Shown here: positions 26,221-34,197 of the stretch, piece after piece
How the letters are laid out: each line of letters begins with the position of its first letter
Position numbering within the stretch: the stretch's first letter is position 1
Assembly (NCBI GenBank): GCA_021201665.1
Contig: JAJQEO010000047.1
Location: 1 to 49,409 of the forward strand
DNA from: Lachnospiraceae bacterium
GTDB lineage: Bacteria; Bacillota; Clostridia; Lachnospirales; Lachnospiraceae
Length of the DNA stretch: 49,409 nucleotides
Direction of reading: 5' to 3'
The notes under the pieces: generated by a model
Databases searched by the model: none
Seen by the model: the letters and a program-made list of their open reading frames with translations, nothing else
What the model was told of the DNA's origin: nothing
Position numbers and translations under genes: made by a program

Positions 26221-26922
26221 ATGGACGACCGAAAGCTGAAGGACAGGGTCCGGGATAAGATCAGGGAGGAGTGGGGGAAGCTCAGGCTGCTTTCCTGGAA
26301 AGCAAGACTTGCTTATGTGTGGGACTATTATAAGCCTTTGATGGTTGGAATCATTGCAGTCATTGCAGTGATCAATGTCGGCATTACGGTTTTCCATAAT
26401 ATGCAGATAGATACTCTGCTTTATGTCTATATGGTGAATTGCAATGCCTATTATGTGGATGCACAGACACTGACAGATGACTATACGGAATATCTTGCAG
26501 AAACCGGGACGAAGGAGCTTGGGGAAAAAGAGGAGATTGAGATCGATACCAGCATCCTTCTGGACGAGGACGATTATTCGACCAACTATGCCTATCAGAT
26601 GAAATTTACGGCGGTCATATCCGCTAAGCTCTGCGACCTGGCTCTGATGGATGTGGAGTACTTCACAGAATATGCGGGATGGAGCTATTTTCTGGATCTG
26701 CGGGAGCTGCTGACAGACGAGCAGCTTGAAAAGTGGGCGGACCGCATCGTGTATCTGGAAAATGAAGAAGGAGAGTCCATACCCTGTGCCCTGGATCTGA
26801 CGGATGCTCCAAAGATAGAGGAATATGCGGTCTATTCAGACACTGTGTATGGAGGCGTTGTGGTAAATTCAGAAAATATGGAGCTTTGTTCCTCTTTCTT
26901 TGAATGGCTGCTTTCTGAGTGA
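26221..26922 (+). CDS. Single-pass membrane protein, function unknown
   Basis: 233 residues from the ATG at 26221 (AAAGGAG seven bases upstream; an in-frame TTG at 26218 is less likely). A basic cytoplasmic N-terminus of about 38 residues (RKLKDRVRDKIREEW) precedes one membrane helix, PLMVGIIAVIAVINVGITVF at about 40-59. The remaining acidic domain outside the membrane (EKEEIEIDTSILLDEDDY, FLDLRELLTDEQLEKW) has a loose resemblance to solute-binding-protein folds. I do not recognise the family. A family B repeat and another small membrane protein follow. Confidence 0.7.
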   Translation: MDDRKLKDRVRDKIREEWGKLRLLSWKARLAYVWDYYKPLMVGIIAVIAVINVGITVFHNMQIDTLLYVYMVNCNAYYVDAQTLTDDYTEYLAETGTKELGEKEEIEIDTSILLDEDDYSTNYAYQMKFTAVISAKLCDLALMDVEYFTEYAGWSYFLDLRELLTDEQLEKWADRIVYLENEEGESIPCALDLTDAPKIEEYAVYSDTVYGGVVVNSENMELCSSFFEWLLSE

Positions 26923-27051
26923 ACTGACGTATCCATGAACGCCGACCGAAACGGGAGTGCAGAGCGTTTCTTATAATGGGACGCTTCTACACCTTCAGAC
27001 CAGTGATACGAGATTTGCGGAATGATCCATGTCTTTTAAATTCAGGTATCA

Positions 27052-27103
27052 GTGAACCACCCATCATCTAAAGCTAATGGGATTGCGGCCACATTCTTTC
27101 AAA
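27052..27103 (-). repeat. Dispersed repeat family B, copy 3
   Basis: Read on the minus strand it begins TTTGAAAGAATGTGG, contains CCCATTAGCTTTAGATGATG and ends GGTGGTTCAC. It shares the GATGATGGGTGG section with copy 1. Confidence 0.86.
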
Positions 27104-27178
27104 TAAAGAGACAGCGAACTGTCAGCAAACGACAAAAAGTCGTTAATATAAATAATTTCAGAAAGGGAGAAATGAAAA

Positions 27179-27679
27179 ATGAGTGACATGTACAGGGAAA
27201 TTATGGTGAATCCGGATACGCCTGCGGGGAAAAAGTTCCTGAAGGGATTTTTTCCGGTGATGACCGGTATCTGTGTGGTGTTTGGCGTGGTGTTCTGGCC
27301 GTTCCTGATCGGTGCGCTTGCCTTCCTGCTGCTGGCGATTTTTGTCGGTCCCAAAATGGAGGTAGAGTATGAGTATCTCTACGTAAACGGTGAACTGGAT
27401 ATTGACGCGATTTACTCAAAGCAGAAGCGCAAGAGAGTCTGCAGCTACGATGTGGAGCATCTGGAGGTGCTGGCTCCGGAAAAATCCCACGCTCTGGATT
27501 CCTATATGAACCGTCAGGGAGCGAAGTTCGACGACTATTCCTCAAAGAAGGCACCGGAGAAAACCTATGTCCTGGTTTTTAACGAAGAAAAGGGACAGAA
27601 GATCATCAAGGTGGAACTGGATGACGCGATTATCGCCGACATCCGCCGGATCGCGCCCCGCAAGGTAAATCTGTATTAA
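27179..27679 (+). CDS. DUF6106-like membrane protein
   Basis: 166 residues with two adjacent membrane helices (about 25-40 and 42-56: MTGICVVFGVVFWPFLIGAL, AFLLLAIF). The cytoplasmic domain reads EYEYLYVNGELDIDAIYSKQ, KRKRVCSYDVEHLEVLAPEKS and LDSYMNRQ. These features match what I recall of DUF6106 proteins common in Lachnospiraceae. The function is unknown. AAAGGGAG precedes the ATG. A bacterial PH-like membrane protein would look similar. Confidence 0.72.
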   Translation: MSDMYREIMVNPDTPAGKKFLKGFFPVMTGICVVFGVVFWPFLIGALAFLLLAIFVGPKMEVEYEYLYVNGELDIDAIYSKQKRKRVCSYDVEHLEVLAPEKSHALDSYMNRQGAKFDDYSSKKAPEKTYVLVFNEEKGQKIIKVELDDAIIADIRRIAPRKVNLY

Positions 27680-27690
27680 GATGATACCTG

Positions 27691-27717
27691 GTAACTGTTC
27701 GGTACCTTCACAGTTAC
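27691..27717 (+). repeat. Family A terminal palindrome, solo copy
   Basis: A 27-bp imperfect palindrome from GTAACTGTTCGG to CACAGTTAC, 25/27 identical to the reverse complement of 16990-17016. It lies between the DUF6106-like gene and the guaB promoter. Confidence 0.82.
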
Positions 27718-27752
27718 AAAATGATTCGAGTGAGATATTACGAAAAATCGGG

Positions 27753-27781
27753 TTGACACAATTTCTGCGATTTGATAGACT
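27753..27781 (+). promoter_or_regulatory. Promoter of guaB
   Basis: A perfect TTGACA (27753-27758), 17-bp spacer and TAGACT (27776-27781). Transcription from about 27788 gives a leader of about 115 nt. Confidence 0.78.
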
Positions 27782-27796
27782 ATCGGGTAATTACAT

Positions 27797-27822
27797 CGAA
27801 CGGCATAAAGCGGTGTCGTTCG
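27797..27822 (+). promoter_or_regulatory. Hairpin in the guaB leader
   Basis: CGAACGGCA (27797-27805) pairs with TGTCGTTCG (27814-27822) with one G-T pair, loop 8 nt, about 10 nt from the predicted 5' end. No match to the purine riboswitch core is visible. It could stabilise the transcript or be a protein site. Confidence 0.5.
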
Positions 27823-27877
27823 CTTTGCTCCATTATTAAATTTTATCCTTTATAGTAAACGACGTAACTCGTTTTAA

Positions 27878-29356
<1,479 letters not shown>

Positions 29357-29385
29357 TGCGGAAGACAGAACGGGAGCAGAACATT

Positions 29386-30171
29386 ATGGGCAAAAGAGGA
29401 GAAAAAGGAAAAAGGAAAACCAGGCACGGACATTTGCTGGTCTGGACGGCGGCGGTCGTCCTGACGGCTGCCGCGATAGCACTTTTGCTCTATTTATTGC
29501 CAAAGGATGATATGGATATTGAAGCTCTGCTGAACGAGACTCTGGTTATAGAGACAGAGCCTCCGCACACGGAAGCCGAGACGGAGTCGGAGGTGCAGGG
29601 ACATGTCATGGTAGTCCCGGATCCGGGGATTGACGAGCAGCTGCTGACGATCAATGACTGGTCCCGCCCGGGGGAAGCCTGTGACACGATCACGAACGTA
29701 GTGATCCATTATCTGGCGAATCCGGGGACGACCGCCCAGCAGAACCATGATTATTTTGAGAGTCTCAAAAATAATGACGATCTGATAGAGTCCGGACAGA
29801 TCACAGAGGATGAGGCTGTTTACATGAGCGCGAACTTTGTCATTGGCATAGAAGGCGAAATTATCGAATGCGTTCCGCCTGGTGAGATAGCCTATGCTTC
29901 AAACAGCGCGAACCATTATTCCGTTTCCATTGAAAACTGCCATGTTGATACGACCGGTCAGTTTACGGAAGCAACCTATGAATCATTAGTAAAGCTGACG
30001 GCATATATCGTCGATATGTATGAGCTGGAACGGGACGACATTATACGGCACTATGATGTGACAGGGAAAATGTGTCCGCTCTATTATGTAGAGAACGAGG
30101 ACAAATGGGAAGAGTTTAAGGACGACGTAATGGCCTACATAGAAGAGTGCCGGGAAGCGGCGGGTGTTTGA
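29386..30171 (+). CDS. Membrane-anchored N-acetylmuramoyl-L-alanine amidase (Amidase_2)
   Basis: Cleaves the amide between MurNAc and the peptide stem. I take the ATG at 29386 (GGGAG nine bases upstream; 261 residues); a GTG at 29356 overlaps the guaB stop. A basic N-terminus and a helix (LVWTAAVVLTAAAIALLLYL) anchor it outside the cell, followed by a Glu/Thr-rich linker. The zinc site is formed by His in VVIHYLANPGTT and by RHYDVTGKMCP (His and Cys). QNHDYFESL and the long FVIGIEGEIIECVPPGEIAY segment are typical of the family. It follows guaB by 29 bp and is followed at 3 bp by the methyltransferase, so cotranscription is likely. Confidence 0.87.
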   Translation: MGKRGEKGKRKTRHGHLLVWTAAVVLTAAAIALLLYLLPKDDMDIEALLNETLVIETEPPHTEAETESEVQGHVMVVPDPGIDEQLLTINDWSRPGEACDTITNVVIHYLANPGTTAQQNHDYFESLKNNDDLIESGQITEDEAVYMSANFVIGIEGEIIECVPPGEIAYASNSANHYSVSIENCHVDTTGQFTEATYESLVKLTAYIVDMYELERDDIIRHYDVTGKMCPLYYVENEDKWEEFKDDVMAYIEECREAAGV

Positions 30172-30174
30172 CAG

Positions 30175-31719
30175 ATGGTCAGAGAATATTATGATAAGAT
30201 CTGCGCGGGGGAAGAGGTTCGGTCGAACCTCATCTCTTTGCGTGAGGAATTAAAGGAAGAACAGAACAGGCGCGAGTTTGCGTATCTTTTGGGCGGAGAC
30301 TTTTCTGCCCTTTGCGCGCTTTTGAAGCATGAGGATCCAAAGGTCCGTAAAAACGCGGCGCTGATACTGGGACGACTGGAGTCGGAGGATTTACTTTCCG
30401 TTTTGTTTGAGGCTTACAAAAAAGAAGAAACACTTTATGTCAGAGCCGATTACCTGAAAGCGATGTCGGAACTGGATTTTCGCCCGTTTCAGGAAGAACT
30501 GCGGCAGCGACTTTCCTCACTCAGGGAGGTCGATGAGTGGAAACCGGAAGAGTGGAAGCACATATCTGAGGAAATCCGCATCCTCCAGACGATGGTTCTG
30601 CGCTGCCAGGGAATCCGGCACCACCGGTTCGCCGGCGGCAGGGAAAAAGAAGATGTGATCCTGCTGACGAACCGCCGCCACAGAGAAGCAACAGCTGAAC
30701 AGATCAAAAAAGGCAGAATCACGATGCTTGCGGGCGGGCTGCGCGTGGACGGCGCCCCGCTGAAGGATGTCCGTGCCATCCGCACTTACAGCGAGATATT
30801 GTTTCCGCTCAGAGCCAAAACCTTACAGGTAAATGAGCCCGGACTGTGCGGGGAGCTGCTCGCGGCTCCTGTGCTTTCTTTGGTTGAGCGGATTTATAAC
30901 GGATCCGGGACATTCCTGTTCCGCCTGGAAATGCGCGTCCCGGAGAGGAAAAGCTCCGCGGATGGCGGCAGCGAGGCGGAGCAGACAATCACTTTCGGAG
31001 CATTTAAGGAGAAAAAAGGGATCTGGCTCCGCAGGCTTTCGGATGCACTGGAAAAGGCTTCGGGCGCAAGACTTCTCAATTCCGTGACGGATTATGAGAT
31101 CGAGATCCGGCTTATCCTGCGTCAGGATGGGACTCTGGCGGCGATGCTGAAGCCGTCGCCGTCGTTTGACGACCGCTTTTCATACAGAAAGGAATATCTC
31201 CCGACGTCAATCGCGCCGGTAAATGCCGCACTTACCGCGTACCTGGCTCTGCCCTGGCTGAAGGAAGGAGCGCAGATCCTGGATCCGTTCTGCGGGACTG
31301 GCACCATGCTGATCGAGCGCAATTTTGCCTGCAAGGCCGGCACGATGTACGGACTTGACATTTTTGGCGAAGCCATTGAAAAAGCGGACAGAAACACCCG
31401 GCGGGCGGGACTTCTTGTAAATTATATCAACCGGGATTTCTTTACCTTCCGGCATGAATATCTGTTTGATGAAGTGATTACGGATATGCCGCGCAGTACG
31501 GGCGATGGTTCAAAACAGGCTCTGAGAGGGCTGTATCATGATTTCTTTACACGTATTGTCAGCTTCCTGTCGGAAAAAGCTGTGCTGGTAATTTACACGC
31601 CTGATCCGAATTACGTTGTAGAGTCTGTTCGCGCGGTTTCCGCGTTGCGGATTGAGAAACAGTTTTTATTGAATGAGAAGAATGACACGACGGTGTTCAT
31701 AGTTTTAAAGGGGCAGTGA
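30175..31719 (+). CDS. HEAT-repeat/THUMP-like RNA methyltransferase (UPF0020/TrmN type), altered motif IV
   Basis: 514 residues. About residues 30-110 read as HEAT-like helical repeats (LLKHEDPKVRKNAALILGRL, YVRADYLKAMSELDF). The middle looks like a degenerate THUMP/ferredoxin-like RNA-binding part. The C-terminal Rossmann domain has the UPF0020 signature APVNAALTAYLALPWL, then LDPFCGTGTMLIE (D370 onward) and YGLDIFGEAIEKADRN. Relatives modify guanine N2 in tRNA or rRNA with an (N/D)PP(Y/F) motif; here the equivalent place reads TDMPRST (D437-M-P-R), so the catalytic motif is changed. It may be a divergent methyltransferase or a non-catalytic RNA-binding protein. It starts 3 bp after the amidase. 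Confidence 0.78.
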   Translation: MVREYYDKICAGEEVRSNLISLREELKEEQNRREFAYLLGGDFSALCALLKHEDPKVRKNAALILGRLESEDLLSVLFEAYKKEETLYVRADYLKAMSELDFRPFQEELRQRLSSLREVDEWKPEEWKHISEEIRILQTMVLRCQGIRHHRFAGGREKEDVILLTNRRHREATAEQIKKGRITMLAGGLRVDGAPLKDVRAIRTYSEILFPLRAKTLQVNEPGLCGELLAAPVLSLVERIYNGSGTFLFRLEMRVPERKSSADGGSEAEQTITFGAFKEKKGIWLRRLSDALEKASGARLLNSVTDYEIEIRLILRQDGTLAAMLKPSPSFDDRFSYRKEYLPTSIAPVNAALTAYLALPWLKEGAQILDPFCGTGTMLIERNFACKAGTMYGLDIFGEAIEKADRNTRRAGLLVNYINRDFFTFRHEYLFDEVITDMPRSTGDGSKQALRGLYHDFFTRIVSFLSEKAVLVIYTPDPNYVVESVRAVSALRIEKQFLLNEKNDTTVFIVLKGQ

Positions 31720-31737
31720 AGTGAAAAATACAGGGAT

Positions 31738-31771
31738 AAAGAGTCGGCAGAAAGCTTCTGCCGACTCTTTT
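31738..31771 (+). terminator. Terminator of the guaB-amidase-methyltransferase operon
   Basis: AAAGAGTCGGCAGAA (31738-31752) pairs perfectly with TTCTGCCGACTCTTT (31756-31770). The A-tract on the left arm makes it potentially bidirectional, so it may also serve the tRNA transcript from the right. Confidence 0.92.
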
Positions 31772-31931
31772 CCGTAAAATTAGCTTCTCATTGCCCGACG
31801 ATTTTTTCTGCCATGCAAGTGGAATTCCTTATGACTCCGGCTGCCTGGCTCATCACTCCGGGAGTCAAATATCCATGCAAGCTACGTCATAGGGTGCCGG
31901 TGTGCTGACGAATTCCTTCGGTTGCCGGGCT

Positions 31932-31976
31932 GGTTGCTTTGCGAGAGTTTGCTCCGCGAGAGTTTGCTTTGCGAGA
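31932..31976. repeat. 15-bp tandem repeat, three units
   Basis: G(G/T)TTGCT(T/C)(T/C)GCGAGA is repeated three times (31932-31946, 31947-31961, 31962-31976) immediately downstream of the tRNA-Gly 3' end. Confidence 0.85.
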
Positions 31977-31993
31977 GTAAAAAGCAAGAAAAA

Positions 31994-32065
31994 AGCGCGA
32001 GACGGGATTCGAACCCGCGACCCCTGCCTTGGCAAGGCAGTACTCCACCACTGAGCCACTCGCGC
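31994..32065 (-). tRNA. tRNA-Gly (anticodon GCC)
   Basis: On the minus strand the 7-bp acceptor stem is GCGCGAG/CTCGCGC, D arm GCTC...GGTGGAGTA, anticodon arm CTGCC-TTGCCAA-GGCAG with anticodon GCC, and T arm GCGGG-TTCGAAT-CCCGT. The discriminator is U. CCA is not encoded; a T-run follows. No other tRNA is adjacent. Confidence 0.97.
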
Positions 32066-32145
32066 ATAATCAATTAATTTTGTTTAAAGGAATAATCACT
32101 GTCCACCGTTGCCCATCAAATGCTGTCTCCCGCTGAACAGTGACT

Positions 32146-32174
32146 ACTATACATCATTTTTGCTTTCGTGTCAA
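32146..32174 (-). promoter_or_regulatory. Promoter of tRNA-Gly
   Basis: On the minus strand TTGACA (32174-32169), 17-bp spacer and TATAGT (32151-32146). The transcript would start near 32139, leaving a leader of about 73 nt. A 13/15 CodY-box-like 15-mer (32201-32215) lies about 30 bp upstream, in AT-rich DNA where chance matches are likely. Confidence 0.78.
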
Positions 32175-32275
32175 CAATTTTTTAAAAAATAAATTTTTTT
32201 TATTTTCAGAAAAATATGTACGATTCTGGTATCAGATATCGTGATAATGCATTCTGTCTGTTCTTCTATTGAAAT

Positions 32276-32326
32276 TTTGAAAGAATGTGGTTGCAATCCC
32301 ATTGGCTTTAGCAAGGGGTAGTTCGC
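32276..32326 (+). repeat. Dispersed repeat family B, copy 4
   Basis: TTTGAAAGAATGTGG then CAATCCCATTGGCTTTAG and GGGGTAGTTCGCTG. It shares its 3' portion with copy 2 rather than copies 1 and 3. It lies 31 bp from the 3' end of the BlaI-type gene. Confidence 0.86.
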
Positions 32327-32356
32327 TGAAAATCAGGCGGTTGCCTGTGACGCTGT

Positions 32357-32779
32357 TTACGAGGTCCCATGATCTGTGCAGTCGGCTGGCTGAGATAATG
32401 CCTCCTTCTTCTTCTGCAGGATGTCCTCCAATTCATCAAGGACGGACAGATCAGTGACAGATTCAAGCAGTACCGAAACGAGTGCCGTCACGGATTTTTG
32501 TGAAAAACTGCTGCTGCCCGTAATCTGCCGGATTTCGAATTCCTCCCGCGTGTCTACGGCTACAAAGGCGCGTCCGAAATTCCTGCCGGTCCGGACATGG
32601 GTTTCCGATTTGATGAGGTTTTTTTGAATCAGTGAATTAATCAGTAAGTGGATATAGCTTTTTTTCCAGGTTCGCTCAGGTGTCAGATTCACTATCTCCG
32701 TTGCGGTTAATGGCCTGTCTGTATTCCAAAGCAAATCCATGATTTCCCTCTCAGATTTAGTTAGCGTTATTTGCTTCAA
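32357..32779 (-). CDS. BlaI/MecI/CopY-family transcriptional repressor
   Basis: 140 residues with a TTG start about nine bases after GGGAGGA. The winged helix-turn-helix is clear: LTKSEREIMDLLWNTDRPLT, ATEIVNLTPERTWKKSYIHL and LINSLIQKNLI. The C-terminal dimer part is helical (SVLLESVTDLSVLDELEDIL). Family members repress beta-lactamase or copper-export genes and are inactivated by proteolysis by a BlaR1/MecR1 partner or by metal. No BlaR1, beta-lactamase or CopA gene is next to it, so the target is unknown. It has its own promoter. Confidence 0.87.
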   Translation of the reverse strand: MKQITLTKSEREIMDLLWNTDRPLTATEIVNLTPERTWKKSYIHLLINSLIQKNLIKSETHVRTGRNFGRAFVAVDTREEFEIRQITGSSSFSQKSVTALVSVLLESVTDLSVLDELEDILQKKKEALSQPADCTDHGTS

Positions 32780-32817
32780 AATAGTGTTCCTCCCATTTAA
32801 CTCTTATTTCACGTTAG

Positions 32818-32846
32818 ATGATAGGATATTCGGTCGAAAATGTCAA
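32818..32846 (-). promoter_or_regulatory. Promoter of the BlaI-type repressor gene
   Basis: On the minus strand TTGACA (32846-32841), 17-bp spacer and TATCAT (32823-32818). Transcription would begin near 32811, about 32 nt before the TTG start. Confidence 0.72.
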
Positions 32847-33060
32847 TACAAAATATTGCATTGCGCGTTTTTTTAAGACAAATATAGTTATTGTTAGAAA
32901 AAATATAACAACTTAGCGCCTGCCGTTTTCTGTTGATTTTCGTTCGTGAAAGGAATAAACCGGGGAAAAGCGTTCGGGTTTTAAGGGAGAAATTGAAGCT
33001 GCGGACGAATGGGATACACGAAAAACAGAATGCAGAATACGAAAAATTAGAATATGGTAC

Positions 33061-33089
33061 TTGCATTTTCTATATCACAGTGATAAAAT
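33061..33089 (+). promoter_or_regulatory. Promoter of the cstA operon
   Basis: TTGCAT (33061-33066) and TAAAAT (33084-33089) with a 17-bp spacer; predicted start near 33096. Two CodY-box-like sequences begin within 2-12 bases of that start. Confidence 0.65.
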
Positions 33090-33097
33090 CTTAATCA

Positions 33098-33122
33098 AAT
33101 TTTTAGAAAATTTCAGGAAATT
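33098..33122. promoter_or_regulatory. Two overlapping CodY boxes at the cstA operon start
   Basis: AATTTTTAGAAAATT (33098-33112) matches the CodY consensus at 14/15, and AAATTTCAGGAAATT (33108-33122) at 13/15; they overlap by five bases. Overlapping boxes are a known arrangement for high-affinity CodY sites. The position across the transcription start predicts repression in rich conditions. Confidence 0.72.
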
Positions 33123-33253
33123 TAAGGAATGGGCGCGGACAACGGGGTTTGGGAGGAAATCCTGCATGGTATGGCTGTGTGGGATTTTTGACGCACAGGG
33201 GCGGCAGGGAGTTTTCCTGTTGAAATCCTTAGCCTATGGAGGATTATTTACAG

Positions 33254-33628
33254 ATGCATTTTTATTCATTGACCGGCAGTGTGCGCGATGAGAAAGCTTT
33301 GGCTGCGGATTATCGGCCAGCGAGGGAGATCGGTGTCATACGGCTGGGGGAAGAGGTCCTCTATTTCCGAAAGCAGAGAAAAATCTTTTACGTTCCTTAT
33401 GACGAGATCCGCCAGTGCTTTCGCCAGGTGATGCTGGTACCGGCCAGGCTCTGCTGCGGGCAGGGAAATCTATCTGTAGAAAATTTTGTGATCTGCACAG
33501 ATGCCGGGGAACTGGCACAGATTCAGATTCCGGGTGAGCGGGCAGGAAAGGCGCTGCTGGAGGAGATCAGGGTGCGCGCACCAAAGGCTGAGATCGGATA
33601 CTGGAAAAATAAGGACGCGGAGGAATGA
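33254..33628 (+). CDS. Protein of unknown function upstream of cstA
   Basis: 124 residues from the ATG at 33254 (GGAGG 11 bases upstream); an in-frame ATG at 33236 overlaps that site. No signal peptide or membrane helix. The content is mostly beta-like with several Arg/Lys pairs (GVIRLGEEVLYFRKQRKIFY, VPYDEIRQCFRQVMLVPARL), which recalls a small PH-like or regulatory fold; I do not recognise a family. Its stop is adjacent to the next start, so the two are translated as a unit. Confidence 0.7.
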   Translation: MHFYSLTGSVRDEKALAADYRPAREIGVIRLGEEVLYFRKQRKIFYVPYDEIRQCFRQVMLVPARLCCGQGNLSVENFVICTDAGELAQIQIPGERAGKALLEEIRVRAPKAEIGYWKNKDAEE

Positions 33629-33630
33629 GC

Positions 33631-34122
33631 ATGGATCTTGCAGAACCCTTTGAAAGGCTGGTCGGCCGCTTTGACACCTATTATGATGTCCACAGAGAAA
33701 ACGTGACGCCGCCTTTTGACGCGGAGGCGGAATTTCATTCGCATGATGAACAGTTTTTTCTGGTCCGGACGGCTACGATCTCCGAGGCGGAGTCGCACGA
33801 ATACGTTTACTTTGCAAAAAGAGAGATGCTCGATGTGAACACGCTCCGGCTGTTGGATGAGAAGGCCTGGGAGACAGGCACGGCGCGCGTGAAACCGCAT
33901 AAGGATCACAGGAATTCGGATGTGACGCTGATCATCCTTTCAGAGAATATTTCTGACGAGGCTGCTGCTCTGATTCCGAAGCTCCGCCATTATAAAAGCT
34001 ACCGTTTTACGCTCCAGGGATGGAGCAATTACCGGCTGATTGCTGTTGAGCATTCTTCAGGGCAAATCGTCTGTAACCGCCAGGGCGCTGACCTGAAGAA
34101 GCTTGTGCGCAATATATTTTAA
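33631..34122 (+). CDS. DUF8052-like protein, function unknown
   Basis: 163 residues from the ATG at 33631 (GGAGG seven bases upstream; ATG 33625 is an alternative). PFDAEAEFHSHDEQFFLVRT, VKPHKDHRNSDVTLIILSEN and YRFTLQGWSNYRLIAVEHSS with CNRQGADLKKL match what I remember of a clostridial family called DUF8052, often beside cstA. The absence of membrane segments suggests a cytoplasmic role, perhaps regulatory for the transporter. The stop TAA forms the first bases of a degenerate family A repeat. Confidence 0.7.
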   Translation: MDLAEPFERLVGRFDTYYDVHRENVTPPFDAEAEFHSHDEQFFLVRTATISEAESHEYVYFAKREMLDVNTLRLLDEKAWETGTARVKPHKDHRNSDVTLIILSENISDEAAALIPKLRHYKSYRFTLQGWSNYRLIAVEHSSGQIVCNRQGADLKKLVRNIF

Positions 34123-34171
34123 CAGTTCAGAACAGGGCCGGTCTGCGGCTTGCTGTTCAGGACACTTTAAG
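34119..34171 (+). repeat. Degenerate left end of dispersed repeat family A
   Basis: TAACAGTTCAGAACAG, starting at the stop codon of the preceding gene, matches the family A left end at 14/16. A second GTTCAGGACA lies further on. The hairpins are poorly kept. Confidence 0.5.
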
Positions 34172-34197
34172 ACAAAACAAAAAGGAGAGAGGAACAA

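Larger units (their letters stand above)
32780..33253. other. Divergent intergenic region, BlaI-type gene / cstA operon
   Basis: 474 bp carrying the BlaI-type promoter (32818-32846), an AT-rich middle without supported genes, and the promoter and CodY boxes of the cstA operon (33061-33122) followed by a leader of about 158 nt. Confidence 0.6.

Noticed and set aside
32201..32215. CodY box upstream of tRNA-Gly
   Set aside because: It matches 13/15 but lies in a long A/T run where such matches are expected, and CodY control of a tRNA would be unusual; recorded only in the promoter entry.
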